Source: Antitrichia curtipendula
Taxonomy: Eukaryota > Streptophyta > Bryopsida > Hypnales > Leucodontaceae
Length of the DNA stretch: 64,000 nt
Assembly (NCBI GenBank): GCA_951230915.1
Contig: OX579633.1
Location: forward strand, 3,224,001 to 3,288,000
Direction: 5' to 3'
Under the pieces are notes generated by a model. That model saw nothing but the letters and a program-made list of their open reading frames with translations. It ran no database searches and was not told where the DNA came from. This document shows, one piece after another, positions 13,801-25,305 of this stretch (positions are counted from its first letter, which is position 1; the number at the start of each line of letters is the position of its first letter). The position numbers were made by a program, and so were the translations under genes.

Positions 13801-14130
13801 GGAAGTCTTTGTCGTCAAAAGCGTGCAACAGCTGTTTTTTCAGTGTGAATTTTTTCAATAAGACTTGTAGCCACATCACTATTTCACGACTCAGAGCCAG
13901 AGGAGACAACCTTGTTTGTTAAAGTGCGACAAAATGCAGGCATGGAAATCTTGGAATTTCAGAAGATGGTGTAATCTAAAAGAAAACTTCACTGTGGCAT
14001 TATTTGGGAGCACTCGATTGGCACTGGAAGTACGTTCTCCCCTTTTCCTCAGCTTAGCAGATCGCACTGTCCAAAGGTGAGGTAACTTGCCACTGTCAAT
14101 GGCATTCCTTTCTAGGGCAGTGGGGTCGGC
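10860..14130. other. Gene-like region, unrecognised and possibly decayed
   Basis: Composition is less AT-rich than the flanks. A plausible first exon is at 11201-11295: two ATGs, then a short hydrophobic stretch like a signal peptide, ending at a GTACGT donor. Further downstream a plus-strand stretch at about 13279-13388 reads open and contains 'AWKIVNWEPRKFVDVQ', with a 'tcttgtcag' acceptor before it and a GTAAGT donor after it. The next open segment, to 13568, contains 'GQEVPVEKFTQLRWR'. Around 13640-13708 'VRIVLEEYEPAGEFVFDMPG' can be read in another frame. Frames change without clear splice sites, so this is either an undeciphered multi-exon gene or a pseudogene. I do not recognise the family. 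An inverted piggyBac-like copy interrupts it at 12010-12650. Confidence 0.3.
12010..12650 (-). mobile_element. Degenerate piggyBac-like TTAA element, inverted copy
   Basis: A TTAA followed by CCCCTGAAGG marks one end (TTAA at 12006-12009). The reverse complement carries the family's internal 'aacaatctcaccgt' block (about 12390). The distal end is not recognisable. No coding capacity. Confidence 0.45.
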
Positions 14131-16930
14131 TCCGTAGTTGCACCCTCCCCACTGCGTTCAGTAGCAAAACTTGTTTTTATTGAGAAAGTTTGACAAATGC
14201 TGAAAGTGCAGTGACAGATTTTGAGAAAGTTTGACTAATGTTATAGAGTGCATGGGTGAAATGAATAAAGAGAGGTGAAATACTGGCAAAACTTTCATTT
14301 ATTGACAAACATGAGCTCAAGATGTTGGACAAAAATAAGTTACATTTTTTAGTAAGCGTGTGCATAGAGATAAACCATTTGGTACATGTTAAGTCATATT
14401 TTGCATTGCATTTTGACCCGGTAAGGATGCTGTGGACCTAAAAGGTGCGATGGATGACTTCAGTATTAATCCCTGGTGACTTCAGTATTAATCCCTTGCC
14501 CAAGGTACCAAATTTTGATGTCGACAATACTTTGAAGTTAAATAAAATCTATTTAGGTTGTTATTTTTAGTAGTTTATATTTTTGAAAAATTATTTTCAA
14601 AATTTAGTTTTAGCATCACAAATCTGATTCTCAAAATGAATGATTATGATTTTTCTATTCAAGATATTGTGCAACGGTGTCTATTGCAATTTTGACTTTT
14701 TGTAGTGTTGAGGGCTCTTGGAAATGAGCCTTAAATATACTGGATCTTTGAGAAAAGTGCTCATTGTTTTTGGTGCACTTTTCTTACAATTGTATCGATT
14801 CATGCCTTAATTGAACAAAAGATTTTTAGTGTTGAATGCTTCCTTTACGTAAAGCTTTAGCAAAATTTTAGAGCATAATGGTAGTTTGGGCAAACATTGC
14901 AGTCATTTGAAGTGCAAGACCTTCCAAAATTTGGGCCCTTCTATACAATGTCAATTCTCTTTTGACCATTATAAGTTTTTAATCATTACAGTCAAATATT
15001 TCAATATTTTTCCTAGAGCTCTAGGATGAAAGATTCCATTGATTTCAATGGTAAAGTTTGGTGGATGTCATTTCACCACTAAGGAATCCAAATGGAAGGT
15101 GGTCTTGGCCGGTGGCAATTTTGCGATTTTGCATTGGATGCTTAGGGGTTAACATCCTCATGATCAAACATTATAATCTTTCAATCCATAAGTAATGTTG
15201 TTGTGTTTTCTTTTCCCATGTGATCTCTAACATGTCTAGTTTAAATTTGTATGGTTACAATTCAAAAAAATTGATACAATTTATCAAAATATTGTTCAAT
15301 TCAAAATAAATTTCAAGAAGCTCAAAAAACGCCTTGGACATTTAAGGGTTAACTCTAGAAATAAAAAATGTAGCTATTGGTTCAATAATAAGAGATTTTT
15401 GGTGATTACTTTTGTTATGAAGGGGGTGATTTCTTCTAGAATTGAATCAATTGAATTCATATTCTTTCAAAATGATAATAAAAATATAGTTGCATTTAAA
15501 AGATCCTTTGATGCTAACAATCTTGTAAAGAGGATTTTGGTCTCATGAAGTTGGTGACCTTTTAATATAACAAGTATATTTGTTGTCTTATAGATTGTAC
15601 TATATCAATTATGTGAACATGCATTTTCATTTTGAATTGTTTTGTATAAGTATTAAGATAGATGATTCCATTCTAGTCACTTTGTAGGCATTTTCAAACT
15701 ACAACACTGTAGTGGAAAGGGTGTCTTGGAATACTAAGCTATAGTATAAGAACTTGGTGCTTCAAGACCATATGAGAACCAATTTGGTGTTCACATGGGC
15801 TTGGAGCACCAAACATTGACACTATATAGTGACTTCCAAAAGTAATTGGCTACCATATAAATCACTCTCATAAACTAAGTAATTTGGAATTATGAAGTGA
15901 AATTTGGACATGTTGTACAAAAGTGATTCTACCCTCATGTGCAATTTCACTTAAAACGGACTATATTTAGACCTATTATTATTTGAATGAATTTTCTATG
16001 TAAAATTAATTTTTTTGTGAAAAGCCAAAATGTCTCAATTCTTTTTGCATGAAGAATGTACATCTTGACTAGAAACATATGTTACAAGTTTCATGAATTT
16101 TGGATTTTTATTGATTGAAATCTTATTGATTGAAATAATTAAAGTACCATTTTTTATTACTATAGAAAGTTTACTTCTGAATTTCACGTTCATTCAATTA
16201 TTTTTGCAATACTAGTGGCACAAAACAACTTCCGCAATGAACTTGTCAGGGAAAATAGGACAAGTGTTTCTTACAATGACCCTCCACATTGTTAGATGTG
16301 ACCAAAGGAAGTGGGAGTCCAAGACCAAATGGTAAAGACATTTTGCGTGGTTTAGGTGTAAATTCATAAAAGACTACAACCAAGAAGTTTATGTTTATTA
16401 TTTGATCCGACTTAGTGAAGCATAAGATCAATTAGATAGACAAAATCTATAATTGTGAGATTTTAGCCTGTCATGGTCTCCTAGAATTTTGTTAGGCTTA
16501 TCTCAAAGAGGTGGCCAAGAAAAAAGATCAATGAAACTTGCAAAAATATTACCTACTTTGGCTATGTAGAATTATGAGTGGGCTTCTTATCCTTGAGGAA
16601 CAACATGGACCTGATTTCTTTTTAGGTGGCACCGTGGAACCAAATTACACCATTTTAAAATAAAACCTTAATTTTTTGTCAAAATAAATTTAGTCTTTTT
16701 TCTGCCAAAATATATCCATATCTATTTTAAGCATGAATGAAATCACCAAACTTGGTTGAAAAACTGCATGAATAGAATTGAAAAGTGTTATTTGATCCAA
16801 AAGATGCTTGAATGCAAATATACTATACTTGTGGACAGTGTACCTTGACCAAAACGTAAGCCTAACTTAGACCATTACTTATCTCTCAACCAACTTTGAG
16901 AATTCAAGCATTAGAAAGAAAATCAAGCCT
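14131..16930. other. AT-rich intergenic DNA with repeat T
   Basis: Repeat T occupies about 14505-14750 and matches 26690-26945 in the same orientation, including a long shared block around 'gagggctcttggaaatgagcc'. A 22-bp direct duplication around 'gacttcagtattaatccct' lies at about 14458-14497. No gene is supported. Confidence 0.5.
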
Positions 16931-18040
16931 TAGAAGGGCCACTAGAAAGTGACCAAACCAGTTTATTAATAAAAAATAGGCAACCTGACAAATCTAGCTG
17001 CAATATATTGTCAGTGTGTGTGAGTTTCATGAAGGACATTAGAACTCAAAACAGGTGTAGCAAAGATAAGTTTAATAATCAACGACATCAGATTATACAA
17101 TGATTAATTGACAATTGAAACAAATTAAGCCAAATGATGTGATTTTTGAAGGTAGTTGCCAAAAATTTAGAAACAATAATGATTTCTATCGAACTCTATA
17201 AGCTACTTAGATTAGCATGCTTGATGATGAGAAGGAGAGTTATTTATACAAGTGGAATAGTAGTAGATAAAACAATCCATGTGGGACATGTAAATTAGGA
17301 GTAATAGGAGCACAACCACTCAAAGTTAAGTGAAAAGCAGAAATTGTGTTCAAAGTTGAATTTCAGACCCCATTTAGATATAGTAGAATATTTAAAAAAA
17401 AGAAGATTTGAACTATAGAAAGTTGGAGAATCAATATAGTTTTCATCTCCAAAAATCCCTTTGAGGTTTAGAGCCTTCAATAAAAAGTTATGGACAAATT
17501 TAGAGAGGGTATTTAAATGTCAAAGAAAAATTTCCTTCCAACCCCTTTTAGAATTTTGTCCATAAATTTTTATTGGAGTCTCTAAACCTCAAAAGGAATT
17601 TTGGAGATGAAAACTAGATTGATTATCCAACTTTAATTAGTTCAAAACTTTTTGAAAAACAATATTCTACTATGCCTAAATGGGATTTGAAATTCAACTT
17701 TGAACACAATTTTTGCATGTGATCTCTCTTCAAAAGATTCCATACCCTTTGCAAATTCACCATGGACAATTGATTTATCTATAAAATCAACCACTTCATC
17801 CTTCATTTTCATCAATTGTCAATAAATTGTGACTATCACATTGCCATTCAAAATACTCTTGATGGTAGATGTCATTGGACTAATTTTAACATTTGTTTCT
17901 TTTTCCAAAATTTGGTTAGAGAGTTCAAGGTATGCAATAATCAAGGTTAAGGTGCATATCAACACTTGGATTTTGAACCACTGACAATCATCCGAAGTCA
18001 TGGCGCAAGGTGAGCGACTATAGGGAAAGAACAGTCTTTA
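16930..18040 (+). mobile_element. Non-autonomous element R, copy 1, with foldback core
   Basis: The stretch matches the minus strand of about 58440-59370 and, in shorter form, the plus strand of about 33350-33790. Shared blocks include 'agtgaccaaacca', 'caccatggacaattgattt' and 'gcgcaaggtgagcgacta'. At its centre, 17339-17716, lies a large palindrome with arms of about 170-180 bp. No transposase frame is present. Confidence 0.55.
17339..17716. repeat. Foldback palindrome, copy 1
   Basis: The left arm begins 'aaattgtgttcaaagttgaa' and the right arm ends with its near-exact inverse. Internal blocks around 'tttcatctccaaaaatccct' are mirrored in both arms. A second copy is at 58589-58965. The transcript would form a long hairpin. 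Confidence 0.75.
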
Positions 18041-18774
18041 AGTAAAATTCTTGAGCCAATGCAAAGCTAACAATCCAAACCTCAATGGACTTCTACGTTA
18101 AAAAAGGAAGGAGAGGAAATGATTATAGATTAGGAAAGACCTTTCATACAATAAACAAAAATTCAAATTTATTGGCACAAATAACAAAGCTTGAAAAGCT
18201 ATAACAATTATGAATCTTCTTATTGTGAGCTAAGTTGCGGTCTATTTGAATCTTGTCAATTTGTTGGATATTTAGATGTGGAAAAAGAATGACAAGACTA
18301 GGAATTGGGGAGTGTAGTTTGGAAGATTCCACTTGCATTGAGTAGTTGTTGGATTTAGTCATTGTTGGATTGGAATTGCTCTTAGAGCATTTGTACTAAG
18401 GCTTGTCAAAGATATAGTACATGTTAAACTAGGATGACAAGTGCTCCAAGTCCCTCAAAACATTCTCATGGCATTCAATCCTAGCGAGTCAAGCAATGAA
18501 TCACTATTCATCAAATCCTAAGTTTAGTAAGCTTTACCCTATATTCTACTTGGAGATTGATTAATTGACCATTAATGGCCGGGCACATTTGGTGAGCATG
18601 GATGGAGACAAGAATTTTAGGGCTCTTCAACAATAGATCTAAACATCTAGCACAATAAATTTGGAGAGTGTCAATGCCAATGCTCTTAGCTTCTATCTAT
18701 TCAAATCCTCAACCCCTTTCCATCCAGAGCCACTATCCAAGGCCATTACAAAAATGCTCTCTATGGAAGGAGGT

Positions 18775-19118
18775 TCATAAGGTGCTTGAGCTCTAAAAAC
18801 ATCCTCTAACGCAAACAAAACATTTTGTTTTCTCAATGCACCAACAATGTACAAATAGTGTACATTTCAGGAGGTGGACGCTTTTAGTCACCATTGCGTT
18901 TCAACTTTCCAAAAATTCATAACTAATTCCATGAAGCTCCAAGAAATATGAAATGACTTGGGATAGATGCCAATTCCACTTATCTTTCAAGGAAAATTGA
19001 TTTCAAGAAATCTAACCTCCCCAAATTAAATTTTCAGCTCTTTTAATGAGCGCTTATGGACCTCCTACCTTACCAACCAACCAGCCAACCAACCAACCAA
19101 CTTACCAACCAAAAGGCC
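18775..19118 (+). repeat. Dispersed repeat U and a CCAA microsatellite
   Basis: The part to about 19050 is the plus-orientation copy of repeat U (inverted copy at 8060-8390). It is followed by an imperfect (CCAA)n tract at about 19071-19118. Confidence 0.55.
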
Positions 19119-19390
19119 GGAGGGTAAGTAGGTAAAAGTGGATATCCTGTGTTTTGTACTTTGTGTACCAAACAGTCCGTCCCAAATCAAGACGAGGACC
19201 CAACCCTGCTGCAGTTCTGGAGTCTGGACTCGGGAGAGGAGCCCTCGCCTGGACCCCGCCCACGACAACAGCGCCACGCACTCAAGTTCATCAGCTTCTT
19301 TTCGGGGAAGGGACACACTTTCTGTCTGGCCAGAAGCTTACTGGAGATCGAGAATTAGGGAGAGACGGAAGATTGGTCAGGTCCGGTCGG

Positions 19391-20038
19391 AGCTCAGAAC
19401 CCGGGGGATTCGGAATTGCAGACACAGGGAGCTCATATCGCGTTCCCGGTGTTCATTCCCGGTGAATTCCCGGTGAGTCTCAAATTTCCCACTGAACTTT
19501 AAAATTTGACACCTGTAAAAACTTTCTATTTACAGGTATTTTGGACACATGTTGCAACTACACATACACAGGGAAATTTGAGACTCACCGGGAATTCACC
19601 GGGAATGAACACCGGGAATGCGATATGAGCTCCCTGTGAGACACAGTTCATGTGGAAAAGCAGCAAGTGATCGAGAGGCAAAGCAAGGAGCCCAGCTCGG
19701 GGGTTCCTTGGAGGACGAAATTGTATCACAATGGTGCATTGGTTTGTTTTTTCGGTAGTGATGATCGAGCTCCTCAAAGTTATCGCATTGAGTCACGGCA
19801 CTGTGAGCTTTAGTCCCCGGAACTCAGAACCCGGGGATTCGGAATTGCAGACACAGTTCATGAATGTGGAAAAGCGTCAAGTGGTCGAGAGGCAAAGCAA
19901 GGAGCCCAGCTCGGGAGTTCCTTGGAGGACGAAATTGTATCACAATGGTGCATTAATTTGTTTTTTCGGAAGTGATGATCGAGCTCCTCAAAGTTATCGC
20001 ATTGAGTCACGGCACTGTGAGCTTAGTCCCCGGAACTC
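19391..20038. repeat. Direct segmental duplication, about 215-bp unit
   Basis: Two near-identical tandem copies share blocks such as 'ggattcggaattgcagacac' and 'gaggacgaaattgtatcaca'. Copy 1 is 19391-19819 and is interrupted by the 211-bp insertion described separately. Copy 2 is about 19820-20038 and is uninterrupted. Several short frames cross it, but none is a convincing protein. Confidence 0.8.
19428..19638. mobile_element. Foldback MITE with empty-site evidence
   Basis: The inverted arms 19423-19490 and 19571-19638 are 68 bp each and read as matching by eye, around an 80-bp spacer. The 8-bp sequence AGACACAG occurs at 19420-19427 and again at 19639-19646. The tandem sister copy (near 19845) has AGACACAG once and no insertion. 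That is the expected filled-site/empty-site pattern of a DNA transposon with an 8-bp target duplication. An 8-bp duplication and CAGGG/CCCTG-like ends would suit a hAT-derived MITE, but the exact ends are ambiguous because the repeat overlaps the duplication. Confidence 0.75.
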
Positions 20039-20039
20039 G

Positions 20040-22890
20040 TTGAACACAACACAACGAATCAGGCGTTCCGATCCTCTTTCCGCGTTCTTTTCTTCCCCGA
20101 GTTTGCTTACAGATGTTTATTCCATCTTTGGAACGCTCACAACCCTACCGGAACTCGCTTTGTAGTGGGTCTCCACCGTAACTTCCCCTAATTGGAATTG
20201 GAGGGATTGCCAGCAGGGGTTGTTGCAAGTGATATAAGAGACCTTCAGCAAGTATAAGGGAGATTTTCCTCGACCCACGCAAGATTGGAGCTTGCGGAGA
20301 CTGTCGCTACTGTGACTCCTCCAATGATATGGATTTCTCCCCTTGGAAACATGCCAAACAAATCAATAATGTGAGGTAGAGAAATGGTGTACTGGGATTT
20401 GTATTTAGAGGAGTATGTTATGATCTCATGATCTAAATTGAAGGTTTTTATATGAAGTACGCAATGGTGGGCAAGACATTAAACCTGGTTTTTGAAATCC
20501 TAGGTAGTTTTGAGGAGGGTATGTACGTTTTTGAAAAAACATGTTTTCATAGAAATCACCTAAAAGGCTGAATTTTGAGCATTGTCATGAGAGTTGGCAT
20601 ATTTTCTCTGTCTCTTCCTATCACCTCCCCTTCCACCACATTTTTCTTGAGGTTTACACCTCTCCAAGATTTAAAGCTTCAATCTTGGCTTCTCCCCATG
20701 AAGGCGCACGTGTCAAAATCCGGAATGTGAAACCCAGTTGTGTAGTGAACCAATGTAGACATTCAGTTTCGCACTGCCACCAATGAGAATAAAAAAACAA
20801 GTGTTCAGATCCGTGTTGCATTCCTCTAGCTACTAGAAAGAAAAGAAGAAGGCTGTGCCACATATGCTGAAGAGAAAAGAGAGGAAGTCTATAGTAACTG
20901 AGACGAATTCTTCGCCCTGTCTGTCTGCGTGGTTGGCTAGTTCACTTTTCTTCGTTGCAATTTAATTTTCAATTTGTGCCCCAAAAACAACTGTAAACAT
21001 TGGCGACGGATATGCTTGATGCCGCAGAGCATATAATAATTGTAGGTGTGGGCCACAAAGCCCGAGGTGCATGCCGAGCCAGTTGCTCTTGCCCCGATGC
21101 CAGTGCCCGCATCTTCGCCACTTCCGTCCCTTTCCGCAGCGGCGACTATCCTCGTGCCTTGGGGATTATTTTGGCATCTGGTAGGGGCTCCATTTGTCGG
21201 TTTCGCTTTGTTTGTTTCTCAGTTTCAGGTAGATTTGGAATTGGGTCTTTAATTCATATACTTCATTACTTCATAACCCTCTGTCTCTTATTTTCTTGAC
21301 AACCTGCATTTATGATTGCAGTCCCTCACGTACGCTCACTCCTCTCTCCGACCAAGTTGTTTCAGGTTCATGTGATTCTCTTGTTTCAACTGTTTGAGTT
21401 CTTCTGGAGAGTCTCGACGTACACACTGGGCTCGTGAACTGTGTTTGGGATGACGTTTGGAAAACCTGAAAGGGTGTGTGATCGATAGTGGCCATAATCT
21501 GCACAAGTATTGGTGAGGAATTCGGCTGTTGAGTTGTGATTTTATTCTTCAGTCAGCGTCTGCACGTGTAGTTTAGTTTTAAGCTGGTTTTGTAGGAATC
21601 CTGGTACAAAGTGGCGTGAAGGTTTGGAAGGGTGGAGAGCTCGTGTCTGTGGGAGAACCCGAGCATGCAGCGATAGTTCTTAGATGATTGCCGAGAAGTC
21701 AAATCTTCGCTCCGTGGTGAATGAGCAGAAGTTTTGGTTTTTGAGGGTGGTGAAGTTTGTTAGCATAGAGGTGGGTTTTAAAGGCGTTCCATTAGCTAGC
21801 AAGAAGATCGAGGAAGGGAACTGTTCAAATTCGTCGTGTGACTCGCATCACTTGCGCTTTCCGATTTCGCTTGTAGTCATAATTAGAATGGTCGGCTCGT
21901 GAGGGCTACCTCAACATCTGTACTCCCTGACCTCTCTAATCAGTTCCCAAAATAATAAGTGAGGAATACTTTGAATGTGTGAGTACGGGACAAGTGTGCT
22001 ACAGGTAATGATAGTGTGGCAAGCTAGTGTGCAGGAAATTCCAGAAGGTCATTTTAGAGAACGGTGTATTAAAGATGGAACCCAGAGTTTGACTTCGCCG
22101 GGCATAATTCATGCATACTTCTGTCTGCCAGAGCCTAGTACGTACTTCCTTTAAGGCAGCCCAGGCAATTTTGATAGTCAGTAGAAGTCATGAGTGCTGC
22201 TCTATCTCTCCGCCTTGAAGCTAGCGTCGCATGAGTAATGAGCGAGCACTCTCCAATTAATTCTACCATTTCCTTTCAACAAGAGCTAGCGTGAGTCGCT
22301 ACTAGCCGCTCATCTTTTCAACAATGCCAATTCTGCATCAGCTTCTAGTTCTCAGGATCCCTACCTTGAACCTTATACAAGACTCACGCTTCACAGAACA
22401 TTCTTGAATTCGCCTGGCTAGAAACCACCTTCTTCTTCAAGACCTTACGTGCACACTGCACAAGGACACATTCTTCATTTACACTGCCAATGCTTACTCT
22501 TCTAGCTCCTACAAATTCTGAAGTAGGTTTCCAAAAGGCAGTGTAATTACGTAGCTTCTAACTGGTGAACGAATGTTCGATCTGTGAGGACCATTTCCTT
22601 TTCTTGTGATTGTTACTGCTGCGTCTGGCTTTGCGATACACGTATCGAGGTATAGATTCGGATGCTGTCTTGTTTCGTAGATTGTAATTGCATAAGTGCA
22701 TGTGAAGGGGAGCAGGACATCTGTAAAGACCATTCCTTTTCTTACGATTGTTTCTGCTACATCTGACTTTCCAGGACACCAAGCTAGATTCCGATGATGT
22801 GCTGATGAACGTTGCTTTCTTTCGCAGATTGTAATTGAACAATTCCAAACGATCTTGCAATCTGCACAGACAATTTCCTGCAATGGCGAC
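20040..22890. other. Intergenic and upstream DNA before the PHT1 relic
   Basis: GC-richer stretches occur at 21000-21250 (short frames, no recognised product, possible exon ending at a GTAGGG donor near 21181). A diverged direct duplication lies at about 22580-22690 and 22715-22845. It shares 'accatttccttttctt..cgattgtt' and 'cagattgtaattg' blocks and sits in what would be the PHT1 5' leader. No gene is supported. Confidence 0.35.
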
Positions 22891-25305
22891 ATGGCAATCG
22901 GAGCAGACTCTTCTGAGGTCCTGGGCGCCCTCGACCAAGCCCGCAACCAATGGTACCACTTCACCACCATCATCATCTCCGGCATGGGCTTCTTCACCGA
23001 CGCCTACGACCTCTTCTGCATCTCCACCGTCGCACCCCTGCTCGGCCGCCTCTACTACCACGACCCCTTATCCCCCAAACGCAGCGTCCCCCCCTCAACG
23101 TCTCCGCCGCCGTCAACGGCGTCGCCCTCTGCGGGACTTTCTGCGGCCCGCTCTACTTCGACTGGCTCGGTGACCAAGTCGGCCGCGAAAAGGTTTACGG
23201 CTACAATCTCGTGTTCATGATCGTCACTTCTCTCGCTACAGGACTCTCCTTCGGAAGCTCAGCTAAAGGCGTCATGAGCATGCTCTGCTTCTTCCACTTC
23301 TGGCTGGGCTTCAGCATCGGAGGAGGCTGCCCTTTATCAGCAACCATAGTGTCTCAGTATGCGAAGCAGAAGACAAGAGAGGCGTTCATTGCAACGGTTA
23401 TTGCAATGCATGGATTGGGATTGTGGCTGGGGCAACTGTATCGATTATTGTGGCCTGGGTCTTTAGGAGGTAGTACCCGACGCTGACGTTTGAGGTGGAT
23501 CCACTAGGGTCACAACCAAAGGAAGCGGATTATGTGTGGAGGATCATTTTAATGTTTGAGGCGTTGTCGGCGCTGGTGACGTTTAACTACAAAATGCAGA
23601 TACGGGAGACGGCGACGTATACAGCGCTGGTGATAAGGAATAATCGGAGGGTGGCGATGGATATGGGGACGGTGCTGCAAGTGAAATTTCCGATGATTGT
23701 GGATGCGCCGGTGGATCATCATCGAGGTAAGTACGGGATGCAGCTTTGGTTTCCCAACTCTTAATTTGCTGCAGTTTATTTTTATTACTACGTTTGCCGA
23801 GCTTGGCGAGGTAGTCTCGCGACATATTCATACTGTTAATTCGGTTAAATTGTCGGCATTCCATGCAGTCCTTTGATACGTACACTAGCTGTGCCGATAG
23901 AGATGCAAACCAATATGCAAAATCTTCAGTTTTATAAATATGGTATCCGAGAGCTTGGTGTGAAAATCTCGATACATATTCATGATGCCAATGCAGGATA
24001 ACGTCAATTCGTTATATCGACATGTACACTAGCTTGATGTGCCGACAGGTATGCAAACTAATATGCAGATTACGTTTCATACATAACATTGTGCACCGCT
24101 TAGGGAGGAGTTCCGGATGGAATGTAGAATCGGGACCCCATGCAATCCACACAGACACTTGTAGATGTCTCCTGTTCAAGATGTCTCTTCTGTAGACATC
24201 ATGCAACAGAGGTTTACGATTCTGCAACTGTCCCACATTTCATTCATAATATTCTGCAGCGCTAAGCGAGGATTTCCGGATATAATGTAGAATCGGGACC
24301 CAAGTACGAGTCCCATCCAAGTGCAAAAAATTTGTCCTCGAAGTTGAAGTGCAGTTTTCGAATTTTTATTCTCTACGAATCTACAGCTAATAATGTCAGG
24401 GCAGGACCTCGGACACAATGCGATCTTCAAGATCCTGCAGTCTGATTTTACGGATCTTGGTTGAACATTGACAATGCCATTGAATTTTCGTTATTGTCTT
24501 TAACAATAACAATCACCTAAAGTCATCAAAATTTAATTCATTTGCAAGTTCTTATTACCTACCGACTTTGTTGTCCAGCTAGCTACGTACCTAACTTGCA
24601 AATAATTTTCGATCACCATATCCTTGATTGCCAACAGCCGACCATTACGTAACTGCCGCTCGTACGACCTCCACAGGGAGCCTTGTGGCGACCCAGAAAA
24701 GTACTGCGGAGAGAGTCACGTCGCCTTCCTCGTCCACTACGCATTCACGTTTTTCTTTGCTAACTTTAGTCCCGAACGCCACCATGTTTATTATTCCAGT
24801 GTCCGGAGCTTTTTCCTACGAGGCTGAGGTCAACTTATCATGGGATTAGTGCTCCGGCGCAGGGTTGTCTTGTCGGACACATTTTTGGGTTTCGGTGACG
24901 TGTTGGACGTCCGACGTCCGAAGTAGCGTGTTTTGAAAAAAGCGGAGGCGATTGCGGGGGCTTTTGGGTTTCTGTATGCAGCCCAAGGGAAACGAAGTAG
25001 CGTGTTTTGAAAAAAGCGGAGGCGATTGTGGGGGCTTTTGGGTTTTCTGTATGCAGCCCAAGGGAAACATCAACATGCAAAGGAGAAAGGCTATCCGAAT
25101 GGGATTGGGATTAAGAATGCGTTCTTGTTGTTGTCGCTGATTACTCTGGCGGGATTCTTTTGTCCTTTTTTTGTTGCCGCAGACCAAGGGGAGGTCGCTG
25201 GAAGAGTTGTCTGGGGAGAATGATGAAGATCAAAGGGAGAACAGTAGCCTGCATGTGCAACTGAAGCAACCATGGAGTATTGATCGCAATTCAGTAAGAC
25301 TTTAG
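22891..25305 (+). pseudogene. PHT1-type high-affinity phosphate transporter, broken
   Basis: PHT1 proteins are plasma-membrane proton/phosphate symporters of the major facilitator superfamily, normally about 520-540 residues with 12 membrane spans. From the ATG at 22891 the reading matches the PHT1 N-terminus, including '[20 protein letters not shown]'. The frame then shifts in a C run near 23087-23093, continuing as '[14 protein letters not shown]' and '[17 protein letters not shown]' (usual GGDYPLSATI is altered). A second shift near 23410-23440 and an in-frame TAG near 23475 precede 'PKEADYVWRIILMFEAL'. A GTAAGT donor follows near 23728. The central membrane spans are not found. The C-terminal part resumes near 24740 ('YAFTFFFANFSP', 'PNATMFIIPV') and ends with 'GYPNGIGIKNAFLLL' and 'TKGRSLEELSGEN', stopping at 25303-25305. 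With two frameshifts, a stop and missing exons this is a pseudogene. Confidence 0.85.
24917..25067 (+). repeat. 75-76-bp tandem duplication inside the PHT1 relic
   Basis: Two adjacent copies (24917-24991 and 24992-25067) differ at a few positions. Each begins with 'cgaagtagcgtgttttgaaa' and ends with 'tgcagcccaagggaaa'. The unit encodes the PHT1 segment like 'AIVGAFGFLYAAQ', so the duplication arose within the coding exon. Confidence 0.85.

Noticed and set aside
19065..20165. Multiple 60-140-residue frames at 19-20 kb
   Set aside because: All lie in the duplicated segment and the foldback insertion; the frames repeat with the DNA and have no protein features.
22509..23061. Long minus-strand frames opposite the PHT1 5' end
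   Set aside because: They are antisense to a recognised coding sequence and have no independent similarity.
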